Positions 47,828-55,059 of a DNA stretch of 64,000 nt are shown one piece after another. The notes beneath the pieces are model-generated. The model was not told where the DNA came from. It worked only from the letters and a program-made list of their open reading frames with translations, and made no database searches. The position numbers and the translations under genes were made by a program. The stretch's first letter is position 1. Every line of letters starts with the position of its first letter. This stretch comes from RGIG4034 sp045576455 (GTDB taxonomy: Bacteria > Bacillota > Clostridia > Lachnospirales > Lachnospiraceae), in the NCBI GenBank assembly GCA_045576455.1, contig JAZNGM010000026.1, positions 94,592 to 158,591 on the forward strand, in the 5' to 3' direction.

Positions 47828-50358
47828 AATTCCTTAAGCACTTTATCGAGTTCTCTTCCTAAGATCGGCTTTGCCATATATCCGTTATAGCCTCTATCCA
47901 TAAAGAACTCCTTCGTACCCGAAAGGGCATTTGCCGTAAGCGCCACTACCGGTATGCGTTTATGCGCTTCACTTAAACTCCGTATCTCATTAAGAGTTTC
48001 AACTCCATCCTGCTGTGGCATCATATAGTCTAAAAAGATTAAGTCATAATGTTTTTCTTTAACCTTCTCAACCGCTTCTGCCCCGCTGGTAGCTAAATCC
48101 ACCTGCATACCATATGGTTGCAAAAGACCGCTTGCAACACGAAGACTGGTAATACTGTCATCCACCACCAATACCAACGCATCAGGATATTGTGTACTCA
48201 CCACAAATTCCTCTTCTTCAAAACGTTTCGGAATATATCCGTTGTTCAAAAGATACGCCGCCTGAATACTAAACATCGGAACCATAATCCGTTTAATCTC
48301 GCTTATTTCATCCGGCATGTCATACTCATCTTTCATAAGCAGCACTAATTTATCCTGCGGTACCATGGATACTATACTATCCGTATTTGACAAATAGTAT
48401 TCCTTAGGCACAACAATATATGCCGCTTCTTCTACTTCGTTTGCCGTAAGGACGTCCGTCTCTTTATAACGTAATCCCATTTCTCCCCAAATAGGCTTAA
48501 CCTGTTTCATAAACAACTCATCCGGATGTAAGAAAAGCATACACTTATCATTTTCATACATGGAATCAGCAATGGCATGACTGTTAATCACATTCTGCTT
48601 AATGGTTACGTTAAAGACAGACCCCTGACCATATACGCTTTCTACTGTAATATCGCCTCCCATTAACCGGGCAAGACGTTTACTTATGGTAAGTCCCAGT
48701 CCGATTCCGCCGGATTCACTATTTTTCTTAGCATCCACCTGGGTATATAATTCAAACATTTTGGAAATATCCTCACGCTTAATACCTTTACCGGTATCAC
48801 TTACCTCGATATTAAGAACGCCGGTACTTCCATCTCCAAAATGTCCGTCCACATATAATCTTACATAGCCGGTTTTCGTAAACTTAACCGCATTTGTAAG
48901 CAAATTCGTAATAATCTGTAAAATTCTTTTTTCATCACCTATTAATTCTTCCGGCAGTTTAGGATTAATCTCCGCAAAAAACATAATCGGTTTTCCATAA
49001 AAATGTGTTTTCAGCGTTTCCACCGCATGTTGGATCATGGATACCAGGGAATATGAATTCGGCACAATTTCATAACGGCCCGAATTAATCTTGGACAAAT
49101 CAAGTACATCGTTAATTATATCCATCAAATCATGTCCCGCATGATTAATACTTCTAATGGTATCACCTAATTTAACCCTTCCCTTACCGGAAATGGCTAT
49201 TTCGCTAAGACCTAAAATGACATTCATCGGAGCCCGCATTTCATGGCTTATATTGGCAAGGAAACTGCTCGTTGCCGCGTCATTTCTTTCCGCCTGCTCC
49301 TTACTCTTTTTAAGTTCCTCAATCAGCATAATCTGATCTGTCATATCCGTTACTACAATAATATCTGCCAGATGCTCACCGAAAACATCCAGCACATGGC
49401 TTATACGTATACGGCATTTCGCACCGTTCTGTCTGCAGGACGCCTCCATTTCAAAAGTCGCGCTTCCATGCAAACGGTTCCTAGCCGTATCCATTGTCTC
49501 GATTTCCATCAGGAAGAACTCATCCAGCTTCTTTTTAAGCACCTGCTCCTCAGACATCGAAACAAAGGACAATGCCGTATCGTTTACATAGCAAACCATA
49601 CCATTTTCATCAACAATGAACATCGGGATGTCAACCAGGTTAAACAAATCCTCCGCAATATTCGTTACCGTAATCCGGTTAACCGTCATCCGGATGGTTA
49701 CTACATAAATCATCAGGACAACCAAAAACATACCTATTGCACTTGCCGGAAATACGGGTTTACCAAAAAACTGGCTCCATACATCGAAACCGGTACCTAT
49801 AACAAACACAAAAAAGCTTGCCAAGGCACACGAGCTGATAAAACGTATTCTTTTTTTCTTACCGGTAAGATAACCGTATCCTATTAACAATACGAGTATC
49901 GTAAAAAGCAAAAACAAATAAATGGTATATACAATTCTTGTCGGGGAATAACAATGCAAATATGTCCATCCGAAATCCGCCTTCACAAACTGTGCCGTTC
50001 TTACATCTATACTACAGGGAACGGCTATAACAGCCAAAACAGCTAAAAGGGAATTTATAAGGATACTTGCTTTTTTCGTTATTTCAAGCCAGGTAACCAG
50101 CAGTGAAATACACATACTTATACAAATGGATATTCCCACAAGCAATACTGCCCGGATCATATACCTTCCCGCATCGGTTGTGAAATCACTTACTGCAAGG
50201 ATTGAAAAAGAAATGCTCCACATGGCAGCACCGATGCACATGGTAAAAAATAACCAGTTACTTCCTACCGTTTTGCTTTCTTTAAATATAACCCTTATTC
50301 CCAATACGATCTCAACTATTCCTATCGCAAACAATCCATAACTAAGCAGTAATTCCAT
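47821..50358 (-). CDS. Hybrid histidine kinase with 7TM input domain and two receivers, no Hpt
   Basis: 845 residues. Seven TM helices (to about 230), a PAS domain (LVDIPMFIVDENG), HisKA with NISHEMRAPMN (His about 376), an HATPase with GIGLGLTISKRL, a degenerate receiver (about 600-700, no clear phospho-Asp) and a final canonical receiver with Asp in FLDYMMPQQDG (about 779) and MAKP. It lacks the Hpt domain of the other three kinases, so it must pass phosphate to an external Hpt protein or act through its receiver. GGGGGAG precedes the ATG. First gene of the hflX string. Confidence 0.88.
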   Translation of the reverse strand: MELLLSYGLFAIGIVEIVLGIRVIFKESKTVGSNWLFFTMCIGAAMWSISFSILAVSDFTTDAGRYMIRAVLLVGISICISMCISLLVTWLEITKKASILINSLLAVLAVIAVPCSIDVRTAQFVKADFGWTYLHCYSPTRIVYTIYLFLLFTILVLLIGYGYLTGKKKRIRFISSCALASFFVFVIGTGFDVWSQFFGKPVFPASAIGMFLVVLMIYVVTIRMTVNRITVTNIAEDLFNLVDIPMFIVDENGMVCYVNDTALSFVSMSEEQVLKKKLDEFFLMEIETMDTARNRLHGSATFEMEASCRQNGAKCRIRISHVLDVFGEHLADIIVVTDMTDQIMLIEELKKSKEQAERNDAATSSFLANISHEMRAPMNVILGLSEIAISGKGRVKLGDTIRSINHAGHDLMDIINDVLDLSKINSGRYEIVPNSYSLVSMIQHAVETLKTHFYGKPIMFFAEINPKLPEELIGDEKRILQIITNLLTNAVKFTKTGYVRLYVDGHFGDGSTGVLNIEVSDTGKGIKREDISKMFELYTQVDAKKNSESGGIGLGLTISKRLARLMGGDITVESVYGQGSVFNVTIKQNVINSHAIADSMYENDKCMLFLHPDELFMKQVKPIWGEMGLRYKETDVLTANEVEEAAYIVVPKEYYLSNTDSIVSMVPQDKLVLLMKDEYDMPDEISEIKRIMVPMFSIQAAYLLNNGYIPKRFEEEEFVVSTQYPDALVLVVDDSITSLRVASGLLQPYGMQVDLATSGAEAVEKVKEKHYDLIFLDYMMPQQDGVETLNEIRSLSEAHKRIPVVALTANALSGTKEFFMDRGYNGYMAKPILGRELDKVLKEFL

Positions 50359-50432
50359 ACGTCTCCCCCTAAATTCGACAAATGTTACTTCTATTATAAT
50401 TTTAGACCCACTATAAATGCAAGTTTAACTTC

Positions 50433-50474
50433 ACTACTTCTACGGCATTTTCCTCTACTTCTACGGCATTTTCC
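50433..50474. repeat. 21-bp tandem duplication
   Basis: Two adjacent copies of a unit containing CTACTTCTACGGCATTTTCC, between the kinase gene and tRNA-Pro. The copies differ only at their last base. Confidence 0.85.
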
Positions 50475-50481
50475 CCTCAAG

Positions 50482-50513
50482 CAAAAAAAGTGCAAGCCCG
50501 GCGGCTTGCACTT
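50482..50513 (-). terminator. Strong terminator of tRNA-Pro
   Basis: AAGTGCAAGCC pairs with GGCTTGCACTT around a 3-4 nt loop, followed by Ts on the minus strand. Confidence 0.85.
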
Positions 50514-50544
50514 GCAAGAATTTCTGAAGAAATTCCTCTATGAA

Positions 50545-50619
50545 TCGGAGTGACGTGATTCGAACACGCGGCCTCTACCTCCCTAAGATAGCGCTCTAGC
50601 CAAACTGAGCCACACCCCG
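50545..50619 (-). tRNA. tRNA-Pro with anticodon AGG
   Basis: A 75-nt minus-strand cloverleaf: acceptor CGGGGTG/CACTCCG, anticodon stem CTATC/GGTAG, loop TTAGGGA, T stem GCGTG/CACGT, discriminator A. All stems pair. The body is tRNA-Pro (C1-G72, A73), but position 34 is A, so the anticodon is AGG, instead of the common TGG. CCA is not encoded. Confidence 0.9.
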
Positions 50620-50634
50620 TCAATTACCTAACGT

Positions 50635-50663
50635 ATTATATGCTATTTCTATTCTAAAATCAA
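50635..50663 (-). promoter_or_regulatory. Promoter of tRNA-Pro
   Basis: Minus strand: TTGATT (50663-50658), 17-bp spacer, TATAAT (50640-50635). Confidence 0.75.
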
Positions 50664-50686
50664 CCTCTATTTCCATCATCCTCCTA

Positions 50687-50715
50687 TTGTTACTAAAAAA
50701 AGAAACCTTTACAAT
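50687..50715 (+). promoter_or_regulatory. Promoter of a short plus-strand transcript
   Basis: TTGTTA at 50687-50692, 17-bp spacer, TACAAT at 50710-50715, divergent from the tRNA-Pro promoter. The palindrome CTTAGCTAAG (50725-50734) lies at the expected start site. Confidence 0.5.
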
Positions 50716-50721
50716 ACAACT

Positions 50722-50846
50722 GTACTTAGCTAAGACGAAAAAAATAAGGAGGATTTTTTTAGATTCAGTTACTAAAAAATATCAACTGACAAATCATCAT
50801 ACGCATAAAATAAGTGTAAGCATTACAAGCTTACACTTATTTTAAC
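50722..50846 (+). ncRNA. Candidate small RNA with a Shine-Dalgarno but no start codon
   Basis: The segment has a promoter at its left end and a strong hairpin at its right end (50809-50842), with no ORF. It contains a perfect AAGGAGGA at 50746-50753, but no ATG, GTG or TTG stands at a usable distance, and only an ATT at 50763 is near. TCAGTT (50765-50770) pairs with AACTGA (50784-50789). It may be a regulatory RNA or the leftover leader of a lost small gene. Confidence 0.35.
50809..50842. terminator. Bidirectional terminator
   Basis: AAATAAGTGTAAGC against GCTTACACTTATTT with a 6-7 nt loop, A/T-rich on both flanks. On the minus strand it overlaps the stop of the 108-residue gene; on the plus strand it would end the candidate RNA. 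Confidence 0.75.
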
Positions 50847-51149
50847 TATAATAATAATCAAAAATATCAATACAAACAAAATAACCGGAAGCATCGACTT
50901 TCTTTTTGTCTTTTTCTTCTTATTATTTTGCACCGGATATACCTTAGAAGAGAACTTACCGACTGAAGTCACTTCTCCATCGCTAAGTTCCACACGCTTA
51001 CGTCCCAAACGACTGTTACTTTCCTGCTTTTTTTCTTTCGCATGCTTAAGATATATACTGTTTTTTGCAGCCTCCCGCGACATATACCTATAAATCCTCT
51101 GCCGGCGTAAAAGCTGTTTATTATCTTTTTCTCCCAACTGTTCTTCCAT
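50823..51149 (-). CDS. Small basic protein with a C-terminal membrane anchor
   Basis: 108 residues, very rich in Lys/Arg and Gln in the first 85 and ending in a single hydrophobic helix (MLPVILFVLIFLIIIIVKI). The layout is that of a tail-anchored protein with a cytoplasmic basic domain. No family recognised. AAAGGTG precedes the ATG; it follows pepD by 21 bp and is probably co-transcribed with it. Confidence 0.65.
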   Translation of the reverse strand: MEEQLGEKDNKQLLRRQRIYRYMSREAAKNSIYLKHAKEKKQESNSRLGRKRVELSDGEVTSVGKFSSKVYPVQNNKKKKTKRKSMLPVILFVLIFLIIIIVKISVSL

Positions 51150-51170
51150 AACACACCTTTCCCATAGTGA

Positions 51171-52631
51171 CTATTCAGCGGTTACTATACTTAAAAGATA
51201 TTCCCACATACGTTTTGTTGAAGATATGGACAAACGTTCCTTTGTAGTATGAATATCGTGCATGGTAGGTCCAAAAGAAATACAATCCAGATCTTTTTTC
51301 TTGGAAGCAAGTATTCCACACTCAAGACCAGCGTGAATAGCCTCTACTTTGGGTTCTTCCAAAAACATATCTTTATATGCCTTAATCATCAGCTCCCTAA
51401 GTTTAGAATCCTCCTTGTATTCCCAAGGTGGATAAGCGCCATGTGCTTCAACTAAACCGCCCACTTCTTTTGTAATAAACATTACTTTATCCCGCAATTT
51501 TTCAAGATCTTTTAAAACACTGCTTCGCAGGCACTGGACAGCGGTAAATTCTTTTTTCTTTATCTTCATAACACCCAGATTAAGACTGGTTTCCACTAAA
51601 CCGTCAATGGCACTGCTCATTTTCTGCACACCATTAGGTTGCAGGGATAGATAATCTATAACGGAACGTATGGAATCTTCTGACATAACCTGCTCTTTAG
51701 AAAGTGCTTCTTCACAAGCAAAAGAAATTGTCACATCCGGTTCCTTATCTGCATGCTCAAGCTTTATTGCTTCCTGCATTTCCTTAAGCTGGCGTTCTAC
51801 GATTTCCCGCGCTTTTTTCCCTTCACTTTCATTAACAAGAATGACTGCTTTTGCCTGGTTTGGAATGGCATTATCTTTCTCACCGCCCGAAAGGTCAATA
51901 AGGGAAATCAATTCCTGCTGCTTAAGCAAAAACAGTATACGGCCAAGCATTACATTGGCATTTATTCTTCCGTTGTTAATCTCTTGTCCGGAATGTCCGC
52001 CCAAAAGACCGCTAATCTCTACCGTAGCCTTGTAACCCGTTTTTTCCACATACCCAAGGGCAATACGGCTTTCCACCCGCATTCCGCCGGCACAGCTTGT
52101 AAGAAGAATACCCTCCTCTTCCGAATCTATATTAATAAGCATATTTCCTTGTAAGTCAGACAAATCTACCGCTGTTGCACCTTCCATGCCCACTTCTTCA
52201 TCCACGGTAAATATAGTCTCTATGCGCGGCATTTTTAATGTTTCAGCAGCAAGCAGTGCAAGTGCATATGCCACTGCAATTCCGTCATCTGCTCCCAAGC
52301 TTGTCTTATCTGCATATATATAGTCACCGTCCACCTTAAGTGACAATCCATCCCGTTCTAAATCCAACTTACAGTCTGCATCTTTCACCGCCACCATATC
52401 CATGTGACCTTGGATAATAAAAGGCGCCTTCTCTTCAAACCCTTTTGAAGCTTCGCGTACAATAATTACATTTCCCACTTCATCCTGACGTGCCAACAAA
52501 TCATGCTTCTTTGCAAAATCCATAAGATAGCGGCCAATTTTTTCTACATTCCCAGAACCGTGCGGTATCGCACAAATTTCTTCAAAATACTTAAATACGC
52601 TAACCGGTTCCAAATTACTTAAAACACCCAT
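51171..52631 (-). CDS. pepD: Aminoacyl-histidine dipeptidase (M20 family)
   Basis: 486 residues, the PepD length. Zn-ligand motifs: IIQGHMDMVAV, TSLGADDGIAVA with the bridging Asp, TVDEEVGMEGA (catalytic and ligand Glu), NIDSEEEG, and the C-terminal HAGLECGIL. It cleaves Xaa-His and other dipeptides in the cytoplasm. ATG at 52631 with AAGGGAG is chosen; a TTG six bases upstream is weaker. A 13-bp repeat run lies upstream. Confidence 0.93.
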   Translation of the reverse strand: MGVLSNLEPVSVFKYFEEICAIPHGSGNVEKIGRYLMDFAKKHDLLARQDEVGNVIIVREASKGFEEKAPFIIQGHMDMVAVKDADCKLDLERDGLSLKVDGDYIYADKTSLGADDGIAVAYALALLAAETLKMPRIETIFTVDEEVGMEGATAVDLSDLQGNMLINIDSEEEGILLTSCAGGMRVESRIALGYVEKTGYKATVEISGLLGGHSGQEINNGRINANVMLGRILFLLKQQELISLIDLSGGEKDNAIPNQAKAVILVNESEGKKAREIVERQLKEMQEAIKLEHADKEPDVTISFACEEALSKEQVMSEDSIRSVIDYLSLQPNGVQKMSSAIDGLVETSLNLGVMKIKKKEFTAVQCLRSSVLKDLEKLRDKVMFITKEVGGLVEAHGAYPPWEYKEDSKLRELMIKAYKDMFLEEPKVEAIHAGLECGILASKKKDLDCISFGPTMHDIHTTKERLSISSTKRMWEYLLSIVTAE

Positions 52632-52707
52632 ACACAAACTCCCTTTTACTTCACTCTAATACACTCATTTAAATAGACATTACTACAAGCATTGCTATAC
52701 TCAGCTT

Positions 52708-52772
52708 ATATGCTTATCTCATATGCTTATCTCATATGCTTATCTTATATGCTTATTTGATATGCTTATCTC
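52708..52772. repeat. 13-bp tandem repeat, five copies
   Basis: Unit ATATGCTTATCTC at 52708, 52721, 52734, 52747 and 52760; copies 1, 2 and 5 are identical and 3 and 4 differ at one and two bases. It lies 77-141 bp upstream of the pepD start. Confidence 0.95.
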
Positions 52773-52969
52773 ATATTATTACATGTACTATCTATAGTAT
52801 GCTTTATTTAGATTAAAAAGTAAATAAAAAAAGCTCCGCCCCTTGCAATTCACTCTTTTAACTCACCCCGCAGTTTTTCTCTGTGCTTTCTACCAACTTA
52901 ATGATAGATTGGATAGAAATATTGGGTAGCATTGTCGGCAGCATACCATTTTATCATAAAGATTTGTCA
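52773..52969. other. Intergenic stretch without a recognised gene
   Basis: Between the 13-bp and 53-bp repeats. AT-rich; I see no ORF, tRNA, riboswitch or clear terminator. Confidence 0.6.
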
Positions 52970-53309
52970 ATTAATTGGTAGTTTCCGGCTATGACTTGCC
53001 ATTATTTCTCAAGAAATTCTGTATTTATTGGTATACACCGCCGATTAGCTACCAGTTTTTCGCAAGAAAACTTGTGTTTATTGGTATACCCTGCCATTTA
53101 ACTACCATTTTTTCAAAGCAAATCTTGTGTTTATTGGTATACACCGCCAAACAGCTACCAGTTTTTCAAAGCAAATCTTGTGTTTATTGGTATGCACCGC
53201 CGATTAGCTACCAGTTTTTCGCAAGAAAACTTGTGTTTATTGGTATACACCGCCGATTAGCTACCAGTTTTTCAAAACAAATCTTGTGTTTATTGGTATA
53301 CACTTGTAT
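52970..53309. repeat. 53-bp tandem repeat array, six phased copies plus a degenerate first unit
   Basis: TTTATTGGTATAC (with small changes) recurs at 53024, 53077, 53130, 53183, 53236 and 53289, exactly 53 bp apart. Each unit continues with CCGCC, AGCTACCAGTTTTTC and one of two endings, GCAAGAAAACTTG (a CAAG-AAAA-CTTG hairpin) or CAAAGCAAATCTTG. The whole unit is conserved, so it is not a CRISPR array. A diverged unit lies at about 52970-53020. The long plus-strand ORF here is a by-product of the repeat. Confidence 0.92.
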
Positions 53310-53325
53310 ACCGATTTTTAGACAC

Positions 53326-53371
53326 ACAAAAAAGTGGAAACCCTGTATTTATCAAGGTTTCCACACTTTTA
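53326..53371 (-). terminator. Terminator of tRNA-Thr
   Basis: GTGTGGAAACC pairs with GGTTTCCAC, followed by Ts on the minus strand, starting 5 bp after the tRNA. Confidence 0.8.
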
Positions 53372-53376
53372 ATAAG

Positions 53377-53449
53377 AGCTGCTGACGGGAATCGAACCCG
53401 TGACCTCCGCACTACCAATGCGACGCACTACCGACTGTGCTACAACAGC
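53377..53449 (-). tRNA. tRNA-Thr (GGT)
   Basis: A 73-nt minus-strand cloverleaf: acceptor GCTGTTG/CAGCAGC, anticodon stem TCGCA/TGCGG, loop TTGGTAG with anticodon GGT, T loop TTCGATT, discriminator T. CCA is not encoded. Confidence 0.92.
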
Positions 53450-53501
53450 ATTACCGAAAGCTACAACAGCATTACCGAAAGCTATAATAGCATAGCCGAA
53501 A
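53439..53501. repeat. 21-bp tandem repeat, three copies, spanning the 5' end of tRNA-Thr
   Basis: Units start at 53439, 53460 and 53481; the first two are identical (core CTACAACAGCATTACCGAAA) and the third differs at four bases. The first unit contains the first 11 bases of tRNA-Thr, so a copy of the tRNA start lies just upstream. The third holds the -10 box. Confidence 0.95.
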
Positions 53502-53513
53502 TTATTTTGTCAA
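53484..53513 (-). promoter_or_regulatory. Promoter of tRNA-Thr
   Basis: Minus strand: TTGACA (53513-53508), 18-bp spacer, TATTAT (53489-53484), which sits in the third 21-bp repeat unit. Confidence 0.7.
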
Positions 53514-53548
53514 TGCTATTTAGTATAAAATAAAGTATTATAAAACGC

Positions 53549-53592
53549 TAAAAGGAAGAGGTATCCTTTACGGATTACTCTCTTCCTTTTCT
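53549..53592 (-). terminator. Hairpin downstream of metF
   Basis: AAAAGGAAGAG and CTCTTCCTTTT arms separated by about 19 nt, with a moderate T tract on the minus strand; 240 bp after the metF stop. Confidence 0.5.
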
Positions 53593-53714
53593 TAAGTAAA
53601 AGGGGATTGTAGCATCCTCATTATGTCACATATATTTACAAAAAAGAACCCTTTCTGCGTATTCATCACTTAATTGACCGAAATCATCACAAATCCACAC
53701 AAGATTTCTATTAT

Positions 53715-53812
53715 TCTAATTGCAGGTCTAATTGCAAACGCATGACTTATGCATATATCCACATAGGATTTCAAATTTTCTAATTGCAGTTCTTATTGCA
53801 GTTCTAATTGCA
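53715..53812. repeat. 12-bp-period TCTAATTGCA repeats
   Basis: TCTAATTGCA at 53715, 53727, 53779 and 53803 and TCTTATTGCA at 53791: two groups with 12-bp spacing. They lie inside a diverged larger repeat of about 64 bp that also includes CACA(A/T)(A/G)GATTT. No gene seen in 53593-53834. Confidence 0.85.
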
Positions 53813-53834
53813 TACGCATAACCACCGCGTCTGG

Positions 53835-54701
53835 CTACACAAGATTTTTAATCGCATCACATATTCTGCTTGCAACCTTCGGATTATTCATTGTATAAAT
53901 ATGTATTCCGTCAACGCCGTGTGCCACAAGGTCTACTATCTGATCCAGCGCATAAACCATACCTGCATCAAACAATGCTTCCTTATTATCTGCATAACGG
54001 TTCATTATTCTTTTAAACTTATCCGGAAGTGATGCACCACACACGGACACCATTCTCTCAATCTGGGCCGCATTAATTACAGGCATGATACCGGCGTCAA
54101 TCGGAACATTGATTCCTGCTGCTTTAGTCTTTTCCTGAAAATCATAAAAATATTTGTTATCAAAGAACAACTGTGAAATAAGATGTGTCGCACCTTTATC
54201 CACTTTTTCCTTAAGGTGCAAAATATCTTCCTCAAGGCTTTTGGCTTCCTGATGTCCTTCCGGATAGCATGCAGCGCTGATTCCGAAGCCGCCTTTTTTA
54301 TTCACGTAATCAATTAACTCTGAGGCATAGTGAAATTCTTCTTTCGGAACAATATCCGGATTTCTGTCTCCACGTAAAGCAAGAATATTATGGATATTGC
54401 TCTTATCAAGCTCCTCCAGCAGAAAATCAATCTCACTCTTTGTATAATTAAGACATGTCAAATGAACTACCGGCTCAATGCCATATTCATCCTTGACCTT
54501 TTTTGCAAGCTTAACTGTCAGGTTATTATTAGCTGAACCGCCCGCACCAAAAGTAATACTGATAAAGTCCGGATTAAGTTTACATAACACCGCAAGCGTA
54601 TCATCTATACTTGTTAACGTAGTATCTCTTTTCGGCGGAAATATCTCAAAGGATAAAACCGTCCTGTTCTCTTTAAAGTAATCACTTATTCTCTTTTCCA
54701 T
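53835..54701 (-). CDS. metF: Methylenetetrahydrofolate reductase
   Basis: 288 residues of the MetF TIM barrel, which reduces methylene-THF to methyl-THF with FAD. FEIFPPK near the N-terminus, SITFGAGGS, LALRGD and CYPEGHQ match the family. Start at MEKRISDYF (54701); an upstream TTG at 54716 sits closer to the AAAGG and remains possible. No SAM riboswitch is visible upstream. Three tandem 15-bp repeats lie in its leader. Confidence 0.92.
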   Translation of the reverse strand: MEKRISDYFKENRTVLSFEIFPPKRDTTLTSIDDTLAVLCKLNPDFISITFGAGGSANNNLTVKLAKKVKDEYGIEPVVHLTCLNYTKSEIDFLLEELDKSNIHNILALRGDRNPDIVPKEEFHYASELIDYVNKKGGFGISAACYPEGHQEAKSLEEDILHLKEKVDKGATHLISQLFFDNKYFYDFQEKTKAAGINVPIDAGIMPVINAAQIERMVSVCGASLPDKFKRIMNRYADNKEALFDAGMVYALDQIVDLVAHGVDGIHIYTMNNPKVASRICDAIKNLV

Positions 54702-54725
54702 TATTCTAGCTACCAAACCTTTCCT

Positions 54726-54770
54726 TTTACCAAAACTGATTTTACCAAAACTAATTTTACCAAAACTAAT
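54726..54770. repeat. 15-bp tandem repeat, three copies, in the metF leader
   Basis: Unit TTTACCAAAACTAAT at 54726 (one mismatch), 54741 and 54756, 25-70 bp upstream of the metF start. On the metF strand each copy carries TTTTGGTAAA. Confidence 0.95.
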
Positions 54771-54984
54771 CTTAGAAAAACCGGCTTTACATACAAACTT
54801 ACTTATGTATAAACACTTACATTCATCTAAATACTTACTGCTAATTCGGTATTATACAACGGATTTAATAATTCTTCCACTATATATTTCATAAAAAAAG
54901 ATTTTATTTCCACAATAAAATAGTCGATATAAACCATTTACATGCACACACAAGTTTTGATACAATAATATCGCTGAATAATAT
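54771..54984. other. Divergent intergenic region between metF and the PurF-like gene
   Basis: AT-rich. A TATAAT on the minus strand near 54853 could serve metF but lacks a clear -35. No ORF or RNA gene seen. Confidence 0.4.
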
Positions 54985-54993
54985 TGCTATAAT
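54985..54993 (+). promoter_or_regulatory. Extended -10 promoter of the PurF-like gene
   Basis: TGCTATAAT, an extended -10 element, 67 bp before the ATG; no good -35 is seen. Confidence 0.5.
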
Positions 54994-55059
54994 ATATTAC
55001 CATATTGATAAGTAGTACTATCGAGAGCAGCAAGAAAAAAATATTGCGAGGTTATTATA

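Noticed and set aside
50823..51149. Idea that the Lys-rich 108-residue protein is a toxin
   Set aside because: A single C-terminal hydrophobic helix is not enough, and no antitoxin gene or RNA is paired with it.
52970..53309. CRISPR array
   Set aside because: The complete 53-bp unit is conserved with no unique spacers, and no cas genes are in the window.
52975..53385. 136-residue plus-strand ORF with repeated YWYTPPISYQFF-type peptides
   Set aside because: It is generated by the 53-bp tandem array, changes frame from unit to unit and lacks a ribosome site.
54702..54984. SAM riboswitch before metF
   Set aside because: None of the conserved SAM-I blocks is present; only AT-rich DNA and 15-bp repeats.
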